Assembly: GCF_947366995.1 (NCBI RefSeq)
Contig: NZ_CANBCC010000004.1
Span: 1-64,000 of the forward strand
DNA from: an uncultured Aquabacterium sp.
GTDB lineage: Bacteria > Pseudomonadota > Gammaproteobacteria > Burkholderiales > Burkholderiaceae_C
Length of the DNA: 64,000 nucleotides
Direction: 5' to 3'
The notes below the pieces were generated by a model. That model saw only the letters and a program-made list of their open reading frames with translations. It ran no database searches and was not told the DNA's origin. A program made the translations under genes and the position numbers. Shown piece by piece: positions 1 through 9,301 of this stretch (position 1 is the first letter of the stretch; the number at the start of each line of letters is the position of its first letter).

Positions 1-1416
1 CTCGGGCTGCCGCTGCTGATGGCGCTGGACGGCCCTCGGGTGGCGGCGGTGCTTGCGCACGAGTACGGCCATCTGCGCGGCCACCACGGGCGCTTCGCCG
101 CCTGGGTGTACCGCAGCCGCCAGAGCTGGGCCCGGCTCAACGCACAACTGGACGGCGACGACGGTGCCGCCTCCTGGCTCACGGCCCGCTTCATGAGCTG
201 GTACGTGCCCCGCTTTCTGGCGCAAACCTTCGCGCTGGCCCGCCAGGACGAATACGAGGCCGATCGCATCGCGGCCAGCCTGGTGGGCCCTCAGGTGGCT
301 GGTGCCGCTCTCATTGAAATCAGCGTCAAGGGCGACTGGCTGGCACGCGCCTTCTGGCGCCAGCACTGGCTCGGCGCTGCCACGCACGCGTTGCCCCAGG
401 GCCCGTTCAAGGCCATGCGCCACCTGCTGGCCAGCCCGCCCGAAGCGGCGCACGCCAGCGAAGCGCTGCGGCAGGCTCTGCGCCGTCCGAGCAACTTCGA
501 CGACACGCACCCGGGCCTCAAGGACCGGCTGGAAGCGCTGTCGGCCGACCTGTCGCTGCCGGCCTGGTCGAGCCGATCGGCCTTGTCTCTGCTGGGCCCG
601 CACGCCGAGCGCAGCATCGCCCACTTCGACCAGCGCTGGTGCCGCGACCATGCCAGCGCCTGGAAGACACGCCACGCGCGCTTGCAGAAACTGCGCGCCC
701 TGGCCCAGGACTGGCGCCAGCGCGCGCCTCAGCTGTCTGCCGAGGAATGGGTGATGTGGGCGGATTGCGAACGGCGCTGGCGGGCGCCTGGCTCACTTGA
801 TGAGCTGGCGGATCGGTACGAACGCGCCTTGCAGCTTCGGCCCGGCTATGCCCCGGCCCTCAAGGGGCTGGTGCTGTCTCGCCCGAACGCACCGCTGGAC
901 GACCACCTCTTCTGGCTCGATACGCTGTGGCAGCGCGATGACAACCTGCAGAGCTGGGCCGCCCGTCAGGCGGTGCAGCGGCTGGAGTCCAGCATCCATT
1001 CGGTGGCCGCCGACACACTCGCCCGCTGGCGGCAGCGCGTGAAGGACGCCCAGGCCAGCGACCAGGCCCTGTGGGAGGCCCTGCACACGCCCCCCTGGTT
1101 ACAGCGTGTGCGACCGCATGAGCTGTCGGCGCTCGATGTGGACGACGCGCTGGACCCGATCATGCGCGAGCCGACCGTTCAACGCGCCTGGCTGGTCAGC
1201 CGCGATCTGCCCGGCCACGGGCGCCGCACCGGCTACCTGCTTCTGCTCGACCTGCCCGGCCTGAGCGACGCCCGACGGTATGCCCTGTGTCGCGAGCTCG
1301 AAAGCGCCATTGACGTGCCGGGCCCGGTGCTCGCCCTGTGGGCAGGCGACGACCCCACGCTGGCAGACATCGAGCGTCTGCCGGTTCCGCCGTTGTACGT
1401 GCGACAGGCGACCTGA
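1..1416 (+). CDS. M48 family metallopeptidase, 5' end outside window
   Basis: The open frame runs in from the window edge, so the N-terminus is missing; the first Met inside the window (base 19) is not a convincing start. It is a zinc endopeptidase of the M48 family. The HEYGH metal-binding and catalytic motif lies at bases 58-72, about 20 codons in. The third zinc ligand is probably the Glu of DEYEAD, near base 250-265. Histidine- and arginine-rich text follows the active site, and the remaining 300 or so residues form a long C-terminal region without a motif I recognise, with tetratricopeptide-like character around ADRYERALQLRPGYAPA. M48 proteins of this type are usually membrane-anchored, with N-terminal helices that would lie upstream of the window. 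It ends 6 bases before the convergent radical SAM gene. The family call is firm; the substrate is unknown. Confidence 0.85.
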   Translation, partial: LGLPLLMALDGPRVAAVLAHEYGHLRGHHGRFAAWVYRSRQSWARLNAQLDGDDGAASWLTARFMSWYVPRFLAQTFALARQDEYEADRIAASLVGPQVAGAALIEISVKGDWLARAFWRQHWLGAATHALPQGPFKAMRHLLASPPEAAHASEALRQALRRPSNFDDTHPGLKDRLEALSADLSLPAWSSRSALSLLGPHAERSIAHFDQRWCRDHASAWKTRHARLQKLRALAQDWRQRAPQLSAEEWVMWADCERRWRAPGSLDELADRYERALQLRPGYAPALKGLVLSRPNAPLDDHLFWLDTLWQRDDNLQSWAARQAVQRLESSIHSVAADTLARWRQRVKDAQASDQALWEALHTPPWLQRVRPHELSALDVDDALDPIMREPTVQRAWLVSRDLPGHGRRTGYLLLLDLPGLSDARRYALCRELESAIDVPGPVLALWAGDDPTLADIERLPVPPLYVRQAT

Positions 1417-1422
1417 GGTCGC

Positions 1423-2610
1423 TCAGAACAGGCTGCCCTGCGCGGGCGGCAACAAAGGACTGGCTGCGGGCCTCGGTGCCGGGGGGGTGAAGGCGGTCAC
1501 GTCCAACCCGGGCCCGGCGTGGCCGAGCCCATGGCGCTCGGCTGCCTTGCGCACACGCTGGCGGATCAGGTCGGCCCAGATGCCCTCGCCCTTCATGCGC
1601 CGGGCAAAGTCGGCTTCGTAATCCCGCCCCCCGTGCAGTTCACGGATGCGGGCCATGATGCGCTCGGCCTTGTCGGGCACATGGTCGGCCAGCCAGCCCT
1701 GAAACAGCGGGTTCACCTCCCAGGGCAGGCGCACCACGGTGTAGTGGATGCTGGCGGCCCCGGCCTGCGCTGCCGCTTCGATGATGCGCTCGATCTCCGG
1801 CTCGTTGAGGAAGGGGATGATGGGCGCGACGTTGACCCCCACCGGCACCCCAGCCGCTGCGAGCCGCCGCACAGTCTCCAGCCGACGCCACGGCGCCGCC
1901 GCCCGGGGCTCCAGCCGCAGCGACAGGCCCGCATCCAGGCTGGTGATGCTCACCATCACGTAGACCTGCTTCCGGTCGGCTGCACGCACCAGCAGGTCGA
2001 TGTCGCGCTCCACGCCGCTCGACTTGGTGACGATGGTGTACGGGTGCCGGCAGGCCTCCAACACCTCGAGCACCCGCCGGGTCAGGCGCCATTCGCGCTC
2101 CACGGGCTGATAGGCATCGGTGGCCGAGCCGATCTGGATGGGACTCGGCTGGTAGCCAGGCCGGGCGAGTTCGCGCTGCAGCGCCTCGGCCGCATTGACC
2201 TTCGCGATCAGCCGCGTTTCGAAATCCAGCCCCGGCGACAGATTCAGGTAGCTGTGCGTGGGCCGGGCGTAGCAGTAGATACAGCCGTGCTCGCAGCCAC
2301 GGTAGGGATTGATGGCCCAGGTGAAGGGAATGTCCGGAGAATCATTGCGGGAGAGGATGGTGCGCGCCGGTTCGGGCCGACACGTGGTGGGCTGCACCGA
2401 GGGCGGCGCGTCGAACGGGTCATCCGCGGGGCCCTCCTCCGGGCGCTGCGCAGGCTGCCACTGCATGGGCTCCCAGCCGGTCTGGTCCCGCTCACGTGTG
2501 CGGGCTTCGAAGCGATGCGCCAGCTGCGTGGACGTGCCACGGCCCTTCACGGGCGCGGCGGCGCGCCGGTCGTCCGGAATGGCGTCAGGGGTAGCGGCGG
2601 GCTTGCGCAT
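1423..2610 (-). CDS. PA0069 / Rv2578c family radical SAM protein
   Basis: A 395-residue radical SAM protein. The 4Fe-4S-binding cysteines are in CEHGCIYCY (CX3CX2C) near residue 106-114, preceded by the family signature AINPYRGC. The rest fits a SAM/TIM-barrel (TKSSGVERDIDLL, VSITSLD, NVAPIIPFLNE). The length is normal for the PA0069-like group, whose reaction is not established as far as I know. The ATG at 2610 is directly abutted by a LexA-type palindrome, so there is no room for a normal Shine-Dalgarno. Either translation is leaderless or a downstream start is used; the first 25 residues are low-complexity and could be dispensable. As I recall, PA0069 belongs to the LexA regulon of Pseudomonas aeruginosa, which fits the box seen here. 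Function in DNA-damage response is inferred only. Confidence 0.88.
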   Translation of the reverse strand: MRKPAATPDAIPDDRRAAAPVKGRGTSTQLAHRFEARTRERDQTGWEPMQWQPAQRPEEGPADDPFDAPPSVQPTTCRPEPARTILSRNDSPDIPFTWAINPYRGCEHGCIYCYARPTHSYLNLSPGLDFETRLIAKVNAAEALQRELARPGYQPSPIQIGSATDAYQPVEREWRLTRRVLEVLEACRHPYTIVTKSSGVERDIDLLVRAADRKQVYVMVSITSLDAGLSLRLEPRAAAPWRRLETVRRLAAAGVPVGVNVAPIIPFLNEPEIERIIEAAAQAGAASIHYTVVRLPWEVNPLFQGWLADHVPDKAERIMARIRELHGGRDYEADFARRMKGEGIWADLIRQRVRKAAERHGLGHAGPGLDVTAFTPPAPRPAASPLLPPAQGSLF

Positions 2611-2629
2611 ACTGTATTTTCATACAGTA
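2610..2629. promoter_or_regulatory. LexA (SOS) box
   Basis: TACTGTATTTTCATACAGTA is a 20-bp palindrome with perfect 8-bp outer arms. It equals the E. coli LexA consensus at every position except within the central four bases. It touches the ATG of the minus-strand radical SAM gene and lies in the 47-base gap behind the response-regulator gene. LexA bound here would block transcription or initiation of that gene. Confidence 0.85.
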
Positions 2630-2657
2630 CCGCGCGCTGCGCAAACCCCTTCGCCCG

Positions 2658-3404
2658 TCAGGACCAGCTGACGCTCGCCGAGAACACATACCCCGCGCCA
2701 TACACCGTCTTGATGATGCGCGGGTCCATCGGGTCGACTTCGATCTTGCGGCGCAGCCGAGAGATGCGCACATCGATGCTCCGGTCCATGGGCGACAGGC
2801 CGCGGTGCCCCACCAACTGTTCACGGCTCAGGATTTGATGCGGCCGTTCGAGAAACGTCCGCAGCACCTGCACCTCGGCCACACCGAGCACGTGTTCGGT
2901 ACCGTCTTCGGCACGCAGGATGTTGGCGGCACAGTCCAGCGTCCAGCCTGCGAACGACGCCAGCCGGCGTGCCGACCCCACGGCCGTGCCCGTGTGGGGC
3001 GCTCGCCGCCGCAGGATGCTGCGCACCCGTGCCACCAGTTCGCGCGGCTCGAACGGCTTGGTCACGTAGTCGTCGCCGCCCAGTTCCAGCCCCATCACAC
3101 GGTCCACCGTGTGCCCGCGCCCGGTCAGGATCAGCACCCCGGCATGCGACTGCAGGGCGATCTGGCGCACCAACTCGATCCCGTCCATGTCAGGCAGGCC
3201 GAGGTCGACGATACACAGGTCCGGTCGCGTGGTCTGCAGACGACGCAACACCGCCGCACCGGTGCCGAAGGCTTCGGCGAGAAAGCCAAACTCGGTCAGC
3301 ACATGCGTGAGCAACCGGGCAATCGACAGGTCGTCGTCCACGATGTAGATCAGGGCCGGCGCCTGGCCGTCCTGTTCTGCTGCGGGAAGGTGCGGCTCGC
3401 TCAT
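2658..3404 (-). CDS. OmpR/PhoB-family response regulator
   Basis: A 248-residue two-component transcription factor. The receiver domain (about residues 18-135) has the acidic pair in VDDD, phospho-acceptor Asp67 in CIVDLGLPDMDG, and Lys116 in VTKPFEP, so phosphotransfer chemistry is intact. A winged-helix DNA-binding domain follows (about 150-245), ending in the usual RxxRRKIE...GAGYVF pattern. The start codon overlaps the stop of the upstream hybrid histidine kinase (ATGA), so the pair is translationally coupled. Targets are not shown by sequence; the divergent acyl-CoA ligase/ActP operon on the other side of the kinase is the obvious candidate. Confidence 0.93.
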   Translation of the reverse strand: MSEPHLPAAEQDGQAPALIYIVDDDLSIARLLTHVLTEFGFLAEAFGTGAAVLRRLQTTRPDLCIVDLGLPDMDGIELVRQIALQSHAGVLILTGRGHTVDRVMGLELGGDDYVTKPFEPRELVARVRSILRRRAPHTGTAVGSARRLASFAGWTLDCAANILRAEDGTEHVLGVAEVQVLRTFLERPHQILSREQLVGHRGLSPMDRSIDVRISRLRRKIEVDPMDPRIIKTVYGAGYVFSASVSWS

Positions 3405-5365
3405 ACCGTGAGCTCCTCGATGGCCGCGGCCAGTTCGCTGGTGGTGAAGGGCTTGGCCAGCAAGGGCAGGTCCGTCAGGGTGTCGATGCCGGGGGCATAC
3501 CCGCTCATCAGCAACACCTGCTTGGCCTGACCGCGTTCGCGCGCCTGCCGGGCGAGGACACGCCCATCGATGTCGCCGGGCATCATGATGTCGGACAGCA
3601 GCAGCGTGATGCCGCTCATCTGCGCCAGGATCTCCTGCGCCTCATGGCCGTTGGCGGCCTCGATCACGGCAAAGCCCAGGTCAAGCAGGCTGCGCCGCAC
3701 CACCTTGCGCACATCCCCGTCGTCTTCCACGAGCAGGGCCACGCCGCGGCGCGCACTGCCGGGCACATGCCCCGGCTCGTCAAGCGCCGGCAATTCGGCC
3801 GGGGCTTCGGTGGCGGGCAGCCACAAGCTCACCGTGGTGCCCTGCCCCGGCGTGCTGCGCACGTCCACAGCACCGCCCGACTGCCGCACAAAGCCATAGA
3901 CCATCGCCATGCCGAGGCCCGTTCCGCTGCCATGCCGCTTGGTGGTGAAGAAGGGCTCGAACACCCGCGCCAGTGTGGCGGCATCCATGCCGACGCCCTG
4001 GTCCTGCACCTCGATGCAGACATGCGGACCTGTCTGCAGTTGCAGCGCTCGAGCCCGCACACCATCCAGATCGCTACACCGCACACGCACGTCGATGCGG
4101 CCACTGCCTGGCGTGGCATCGCGCGCATTGAGAATCAGGTTGACCAGCGCGTTCTCGAGTTGCGTGGCATCCACCCAGGTCCACGCGGCATCGTCGCCCG
4201 CATGGGCCTGCAGCGTCAGGCAGGCCGGCAGCGCGGGCCGCACCAGGCGCACCACCGACGACACCAGCGCCCCCACGTCGACCGCCGCCGCCTGCAACGG
4301 CTGCTGGCGTGCGAACGTCATCAGGCCGCGGATCAGCTCCGCACCACGGCGCGCAGCGGCCACGGCGGGCTGCGTGAACTCGCTCACCAGTTGATCCTGT
4401 GGCCGCGCATCGCCCAGTGCCGCCAGGTTACCGATGATGACGGTCAGGATGTTGTTGAAGTCGTGGGCCAGCCCCCCCGCCAGCTGGCCCATGGCTTCCA
4501 TCTTCTGCGCACGCTCGATCAGCGCCTGCGAGCGCTTCTGCTCGGTCACATCGAAGGTCAACTCGAAGCAGCCCACCACCTCGCCATCGGCCGTGCGGTC
4601 GGGGATGAGCGTGGTGCGCACGGACAGCGTCTCACCCTGAACGGTGTGCAGCTCGTAGTCGAACGTGACGGACTCGCCGGCCAGCGCCCGCTTCACATTG
4701 GGCTTGATGCCTTCGTAGACCTCGGGGCCAAGGAAGGCCCGCGCGCTGACCTGCTCGGGCCGTTTCGGGTCGAGCCCGAACCAGTCCTGGTAGCCGCGGT
4801 TGATGTACTCATAGCCACGGTCGCGCCGGAAGTAGGCCACCAGCGCGGGAATGGAGTCGGTCACCAGCCGCATCTGCTGTTCGCTGCGCTGCAGCTCGGC
4901 GGTACGGGCCCGTACGCGCGACTCCAGCTCGAGGTTGGCCTGCCGCAGCGCCTGCTCGGTGCGACGCTGCTCGGTCACGTCCGAATACAGCGTGACGAAG
5001 CCGTGTCCCGGCAGGGGCTGGCCGGTGATGCGCAGGATGCGGCCGTCGGGCCGGGTGCGCTCGATGTCGTGAGGCAAGAACTTCAGCGCAAGGTCCACGC
5101 GCCGGCGCACGGCCTCGTCTTCGGGCTCGTCGCCGTACTCGCCGCGGCGGGCGTTGTAGCGGATGAAGTCCTCGAACGGCGCGCCGATGCGCGTCATCTC
5201 AGGTGGAAACGCGAGCAGCTCCAGAAAGGCCCGGTTCCAGGCCACCAGGTGCAACGAGGCGTCGAACACCGTCAGGCCCTGGTCGAGCAGATCCAGGCCG
5301 GCCTGCAGCGTCTGCTGCCGCCAGCTGCCGCCATCGGCTGGAAAAGTGGGGGGGATGGCCGTCAC
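3401..5365 (-). CDS. PAS-PAS hybrid sensor histidine kinase / receiver
   Basis: A 654-residue soluble sensor kinase. In order: a PAS_7-type domain (about 22-132, 'GLTVFDASLHLVAWN'), a short coiled coil (135-165), a second PAS (about 165-275), an NtrB-like dimerisation domain with His301 in LAHDFNN, an HATPase domain (N-box VNLILNARDA, G-boxes DQGVGM and GTGLGMAMVYG), and a C-terminal receiver with Asp592 in LLLSDIMMP and Lys638 in LAKPF. No transmembrane segment is evident. I chose the GTG at 5365 because AGGAG sits 5 bases upstream; a longer in-frame ATG reaches 5470 but adds Arg-rich text without an RBS. It overlaps its response regulator by 4 bases. It is divergent from the carboxylate operon, which it may control, as CrbS/CrbR does for acetate genes elsewhere; that link is inference. 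Confidence 0.9.
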   Translation of the reverse strand: MTAIPPTFPADGGSWRQQTLQAGLDLLDQGLTVFDASLHLVAWNRAFLELLAFPPEMTRIGAPFEDFIRYNARRGEYGDEPEDEAVRRRVDLALKFLPHDIERTRPDGRILRITGQPLPGHGFVTLYSDVTEQRRTEQALRQANLELESRVRARTAELQRSEQQMRLVTDSIPALVAYFRRDRGYEYINRGYQDWFGLDPKRPEQVSARAFLGPEVYEGIKPNVKRALAGESVTFDYELHTVQGETLSVRTTLIPDRTADGEVVGCFELTFDVTEQKRSQALIERAQKMEAMGQLAGGLAHDFNNILTVIIGNLAALGDARPQDQLVSEFTQPAVAAARRGAELIRGLMTFARQQPLQAAAVDVGALVSSVVRLVRPALPACLTLQAHAGDDAAWTWVDATQLENALVNLILNARDATPGSGRIDVRVRCSDLDGVRARALQLQTGPHVCIEVQDQGVGMDAATLARVFEPFFTTKRHGSGTGLGMAMVYGFVRQSGGAVDVRSTPGQGTTVSLWLPATEAPAELPALDEPGHVPGSARRGVALLVEDDGDVRKVVRRSLLDLGFAVIEAANGHEAQEILAQMSGITLLLSDIMMPGDIDGRVLARQARERGQAKQVLLMSGYAPGIDTLTDLPLLAKPFTTSELAAAIEELTV

Positions 5366-5450
5366 GCTGTCTCCTCGTGGGCGGGCCTCGAACGGACCCT
5401 TTGACTGCCGGATTCTAGGCAGCAGCGCGCTGGATCGCCGGCCACGACGG

Positions 5451-5470
5451 GTGACGCAAAGATTCGTCAC
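5451..5470. promoter_or_regulatory. Palindrome in divergent kinase / acyl-CoA ligase promoter region
   Basis: GTGACG-N8-CGTCAC is a 20-bp inverted repeat with perfect 6-bp arms. It lies in the 221-base gap between the divergent hybrid kinase gene and the acyl-CoA ligase gene. It has the size and place of an operator for a dimeric regulator. No protein can be assigned to it from sequence, and OmpR-type regulators more often use direct repeats. Confidence 0.4.
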
Positions 5471-5586
5471 ATTTGATGGGAGGTCGTGAAAAAGTCCTTG
5501 GCCATCATCGCCGCCGACAACGCTTGCCGCGTCATCGTCCGACTGTGAATCCGGGCGCGGCAGGCACCGCCGCCACGGAGACCACG

Positions 5587-7227
5587 ATGACTAGTATAAA
5601 CCCTTATAAGCTTGGCCTGGACAAGAACGCCGCCAACCATGTCAGCCTTTCGCCACTGAGCTTTCTGCGCCGGGCGGCGGCCGTCTACCCGAACCGCGCG
5701 GCCATCGTCTACGGCGAGCGCCGCCAGACCTGGGCCGAGACCGACGCGCGCTGCCGCCGACTCGCCAGCGCCCTTGCGGCCCGCGGCATCGGTCAGGGCG
5801 ACACCGTGGCCGTGATGCTGCCCAACGTGCCGGCCATGCTGGAGGCGCACTTCGGCATTCCGATGGTGGGCGCCGTCCTCAACACGCTCAATACCCGGCT
5901 CGATGCAGAAGCCATCGCCTTCCAGCTGCAGCACGGCGAAGCCAAGGCGCTGCTGACCGATCGGGAGTTTTCGCGCGTGATCAGCAAGGCGCTGGAGATG
6001 GCCGGCCGGGATATCCTCGTCATCGACGTCGAAGACGAGACAGCGCCTGCGGGCGACAACCTCGGCTCGCTGACCTATGAGCAGCTGCTGGCCGAGGGCG
6101 ACCCGGCCTATGAATGGCAATTGCCCGACGACGAGTGGAACGCCATCGCGCTGAACTACACCTCGGGCACGACGGGCAACCCCAAGGGCGTGGTCACCCA
6201 CCACCGCGGCGCTTACCTGAACTCGGCCAGCAACGTGATCTCGTGGAGCCTGCCGCAGCACGCCACCTACCTGTGGACGCTGCCGATGTTCCACTGCAAT
6301 GGCTGGTGCTTCCCGTGGACGATGGCGCTGATCGCCGGCACCAGCGTGTGCCTGCGCCGCATCGACCCGTCGGTGATCTTCTGGCTGATCAAGAGCCACC
6401 ATGTGACCCACATGTGCGGCGCCCCGATCGTCTACAACATGCTGATCAGTGCCCCGGCCAAGCTGCGCGAAGGCCTGAACCACACGGTCAACGGCCTGAT
6501 CGCGGGCGCTGCACCTCCGATCGCCGTGATCGAAGGCTGCGAGGCCGCCGGCATCAACCTGACCCACGTATATGGACTGACCGAGGTCTACGGCCCCGCC
6601 GCGGTGTGCGCCAAGCAAGCCGAATGGGACGACCTGCCACTGGACGAGCGTGCCCGCCTGAACGGCCGCCAGGGTGTGCCCTACGCGCTGCAGGAAGCCG
6701 TGACCGTGCTCAACCCCGACACGATGGAGCCCGTGCCGTGCGACGGCGTGACCATCGGCGAGATCTGCTTCCGCGGCAACGTCGTGATGAAGGGCTACCT
6801 GAAGAACGAGAAGGCGACGAAGGAAGCGTTCGCGGGCGGCTGGTTCCACACCGGTGACCTGGCCGTGCGCGATGCCAGCGGCTACATCAAGATCAAGGAC
6901 CGCAGCAAGGACGTGATCATCTCCGGCGGCGAGAACATCTCGTCCGTCGAGGTGGAAGACGCGCTGTTCCACCACCCGGCCGTGATGTCGGCGGCGGTCG
7001 TGGCCGAGCCCGATCCGAAGTGGGGCGAAGTGCCGTGTGCCTTCGTCGAACTGAAGGCCGACCAGCACGTGACAGAAGAAGAGCTGATCGCCTTCTGCCG
7101 CGAGCACATCGCCCGCTACAAGGTGCCCAAGCGCATCGTCTTCGGTGAGCTGCCCAAGACGGCCACCGGCAAGGTGCAGAAGTTCGTGCTGCGTGAGCGG
7201 GTGAAGTCCGCCAGCGCCATCGAGTGA
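5587..7227 (+). CDS. Acyl-CoA synthetase (AMP-forming), DmdB/AlkK-like
   Basis: A 546-residue adenylate-forming ligase that activates a carboxylic acid to its CoA thioester in two steps using ATP. The P-loop motif YTSGTTGNPKG is at residues 191-201. The adenine-side motif THVYGLTEVYGP, the GWFHTGD motif and the C-terminal catalytic Lys in KTATGKVQKF are all present. The length fits the medium/short-chain ligases related to AlkK and the 3-methylmercaptopropionyl-CoA ligase DmdB; the substrate cannot be read from sequence. The ATG at 5587 has GGAG 7 bases upstream; an in-frame ATG at 5473 would add 38 arginine-rich residues with no RBS. It leads an operon-like run with a DUF485 protein, an ActP-like carrier and an acyl-CoA dehydrogenase, which suggests uptake, activation and oxidation of a short or branched carboxylate. 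Confidence 0.92.
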   Translation: MTSINPYKLGLDKNAANHVSLSPLSFLRRAAAVYPNRAAIVYGERRQTWAETDARCRRLASALAARGIGQGDTVAVMLPNVPAMLEAHFGIPMVGAVLNTLNTRLDAEAIAFQLQHGEAKALLTDREFSRVISKALEMAGRDILVIDVEDETAPAGDNLGSLTYEQLLAEGDPAYEWQLPDDEWNAIALNYTSGTTGNPKGVVTHHRGAYLNSASNVISWSLPQHATYLWTLPMFHCNGWCFPWTMALIAGTSVCLRRIDPSVIFWLIKSHHVTHMCGAPIVYNMLISAPAKLREGLNHTVNGLIAGAAPPIAVIEGCEAAGINLTHVYGLTEVYGPAAVCAKQAEWDDLPLDERARLNGRQGVPYALQEAVTVLNPDTMEPVPCDGVTIGEICFRGNVVMKGYLKNEKATKEAFAGGWFHTGDLAVRDASGYIKIKDRSKDVIISGGENISSVEVEDALFHHPAVMSAAVVAEPDPKWGEVPCAFVELKADQHVTEEELIAFCREHIARYKVPKRIVFGELPKTATGKVQKFVLRERVKSASAIE

Positions 7228-7233
7228 CCCCGT

Positions 7234-7255
7234 GCGGCCCGCCACGGTGGGCCGC
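7234..7255 (+). other. Intercistronic hairpin
   Basis: GCGGCCC-N8-GGGCCGC forms a perfect 7-bp GC stem just after the acyl-CoA ligase stop codon. No T-run follows, so it is not a clear terminator. It may partly uncouple the ligase from the transporter genes or protect the 3' end of a processed message. Confidence 0.4.
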
Positions 7256-7287
7256 TCCCTGAATCCCTGGAGAAATTGGAGAGAGAC

Positions 7288-7596
7288 ATGAGCCAGGACA
7301 TCTATCGGCGCGTAGAGGCCGACCCTGCCTTCCGCGAATTGAAAAGCAGCCGCAACCGACTGGCCGTCACGCTGTCGGTGCTGGTGCTCGGCGCGTACTA
7401 CGGCTTCATGGCCATCGTGGCCTTCGCGCCCGGCATCTTCGGCCAGCCGCTGTTTGCCGGCAGCACGCTGACGCTGGGCATCCCGGTCGGCGCTGCCCTC
7501 ATCGTCGGCTCATGGCTGCTGACCGGCTGGTACGTGCGCTGCGCCAACGGCCAGTTCGACCGTCTGACCCGTGAAATCGTGGAGCGCAACAAATGA
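7288..7596 (+). CDS. DUF485 membrane protein, ActP partner (YjcH-like)
   Basis: A 102-residue inner-membrane protein with two predicted helices (about 24-46 and 58-80) and a charged C-terminus ([11 protein letters not shown]). It belongs to the DUF485/YjcH family, which is almost always encoded directly before an ActP-type symporter, as here. The ATG at 7288 is preceded by GGAGAGAG. An in-frame TTG 4 codons upstream lies within that purine run and is unlikely. Its stop overlaps the actP start (ATGA), so the two products are probably made in equal amounts. Its molecular role is not established; a helper or small subunit of the transporter is the usual suggestion. Confidence 0.9.
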   Translation: MSQDIYRRVEADPAFRELKSSRNRLAVTLSVLVLGAYYGFMAIVAFAPGIFGQPLFAGSTLTLGIPVGAALIVGSWLLTGWYVRCANGQFDRLTREIVERNK

Positions 7597-9266
7597 AAGC
7601 CCATCTGAAAGCCCTTGCCGCTTCGGCGGCCCTGCTGGCCGTGGGCTGCGCCCTTGCTGCGCCCGGTGACGTCGGTCAGGTGCAGAAGCAGCCGATCAAC
7701 CTCACGGCCATCGGCATGTTCCTGGTGTTCGTGCTGTTCACCCTCGGCATCACCTGGTGGGCCGCCAAGCGCACCACATCGGCCGCTCATTTCTACACCG
7801 CTGGCGGCGGCATCACCGGCTTCCAGAACGGCCTGGCCATTGCCGGCGACTACATGTCGGCCGCCACGCTGCTGGGCCTGAGCTCGCTGGTGTTCATGCG
7901 CGGCTACGACGGCTTCGTCTACACCATCAGCTTCTTCATCGGCTGGCCGGTGATCCTGTTCCTGCTGGCCGAGCGCATGCGCAACCTGGGCCGCTTCACG
8001 TTCGCCGACATCGCGTCGTACCGACTGCAGCAGGGCTCGATCCGCACCTTCGCAGCCTTCTCGTCGCTGACCGTCGTGTGCTTCTACCTCATCGTGCAGA
8101 TGGTGGGCGCGGGCCAGCTGATCAAGCTGCTGTTCGGCCTGGACTACCCCGTGGCCGTGGCCGTGGTGGGCGTGCTGATGGTCGTGTACGTGACCTTCGG
8201 CGGCATGATTGCCACGACCTGGGTGCAGATCATCAAGGCCGTGCTGCTGCTGACCGGTGGCGTGCTGATGCTCGGCCTTGCGCTGAGCCAGTTCGGCTTC
8301 AACATCGAGACGCTGGCCACCAAGGCCGTGGCTGCGCACAAGGATGGCGACGCCATCATGCGCCCTGGCAGCATGCTGGCCGACCCCATCACCGCGACCT
8401 CGCTGTCGCTGGGTCTGGTCTTCGGCACCGCTGGCCTGCCGCACATCATGATGCGCTTCTTCACCGTGCCCAACGCCAAGGAAGCGCGCAAGTCGGTGTT
8501 CGTGGCCTCGGGCTTCATCGGTCTGTTCTTCCTGATCGTGTGCCTGCTGGGTCTGGCGGCCATCGTGATCGTCGGCCAGGATCCCAAGTTCTTTGAAGGC
8601 GGCGTCATCGGCGGCAAGATCATCGGCGGCAACAACATGCCCGTCATGCACCTGGCCAACGCCGTCGGCGGCAACCTGTTCCTGGGCTTCCTGTCGGCCG
8701 TGGCCTTCGCGACCATCCTCGCGGTGGTGGCCGGCCTGGCCCTGGCCGGTGCCTCGTCGATCGCCCACGACATCTATGCCCGCGTGCTGCGCCATGGCAA
8801 GGCCACCGAGGCCGAAGAAATGCGCGTGTCGAAGTTCGCTTCGATCGGCCTGGGCGTGGTGGCCGTCGTGCTCGGCATCATGTTCGAGAAGCAGAACGTC
8901 GCCTTCCTGGTGGGCCTCACCTTCGGCATCGCCGCATCGGCCAACTTCCCGGTGCTGATCCTGTCGCTGTACTGGAAGGGCCTGACCACGCGGGGCGCCC
9001 TGCTGGGTGGCATCGCCGGTCTGGTGTCGGCCGTGCTGTTCGTCGTGCTGTCCAAGGCCGTGTGGGTGGTGGTGCTCGGCAACGAGAAGCCCATCTTCCC
9101 GTACGAACACCCCGCCCTGTTCTCGATGCCGCTGGCGTTCTTCTTCACGTGGCTGTTCTCGGTGACCGACAGCAGCGCCCGTGCCAAGCAGGACAAGGCC
9201 GGCTTCCATGACCAGAGCGTGCGCGCCGAAACCGGCATCGGTGCCGCGGCCGCCAGCGCGCACTGA
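7593..9266 (+). CDS. actP: Cation/acetate symporter, sodium:solute symporter family
   Basis: A 557-residue carrier of the SSS family with a cleavable-looking leader (first 23 residues, ending ALAAP) and about 13 hydrophobic segments. Family hallmarks include [20 protein letters not shown] in the first transmembrane region and [19 protein letters not shown] near residue 275. ActP of E. coli imports acetate, glycolate and other short monocarboxylates with a cation. The Lys/Ala-rich C-terminus is cytoplasmic. It is coupled by a 4-base overlap to the DUF485 gene and sits between an acyl-CoA ligase and an acyl-CoA dehydrogenase rather than beside acs, so the natural substrate may be a longer or substituted carboxylate. 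Confidence 0.92.
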   Translation: MKAHLKALAASAALLAVGCALAAPGDVGQVQKQPINLTAIGMFLVFVLFTLGITWWAAKRTTSAAHFYTAGGGITGFQNGLAIAGDYMSAATLLGLSSLVFMRGYDGFVYTISFFIGWPVILFLLAERMRNLGRFTFADIASYRLQQGSIRTFAAFSSLTVVCFYLIVQMVGAGQLIKLLFGLDYPVAVAVVGVLMVVYVTFGGMIATTWVQIIKAVLLLTGGVLMLGLALSQFGFNIETLATKAVAAHKDGDAIMRPGSMLADPITATSLSLGLVFGTAGLPHIMMRFFTVPNAKEARKSVFVASGFIGLFFLIVCLLGLAAIVIVGQDPKFFEGGVIGGKIIGGNNMPVMHLANAVGGNLFLGFLSAVAFATILAVVAGLALAGASSIAHDIYARVLRHGKATEAEEMRVSKFASIGLGVVAVVLGIMFEKQNVAFLVGLTFGIAASANFPVLILSLYWKGLTTRGALLGGIAGLVSAVLFVVLSKAVWVVVLGNEKPIFPYEHPALFSMPLAFFFTWLFSVTDSSARAKQDKAGFHDQSVRAETGIGAAAASAH

Positions 9267-9301
9267 GTCCTTTCCCCAAGTCTGAACTGGAGTAACGAAC
9301 G

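Noticed and set aside
7234-7255. True terminator between the acyl-CoA ligase and DUF485 genes
   Set aside because: The stem is good but there is no T-run, and the downstream genes are on the same strand with a close RBS; kept only as a hairpin.
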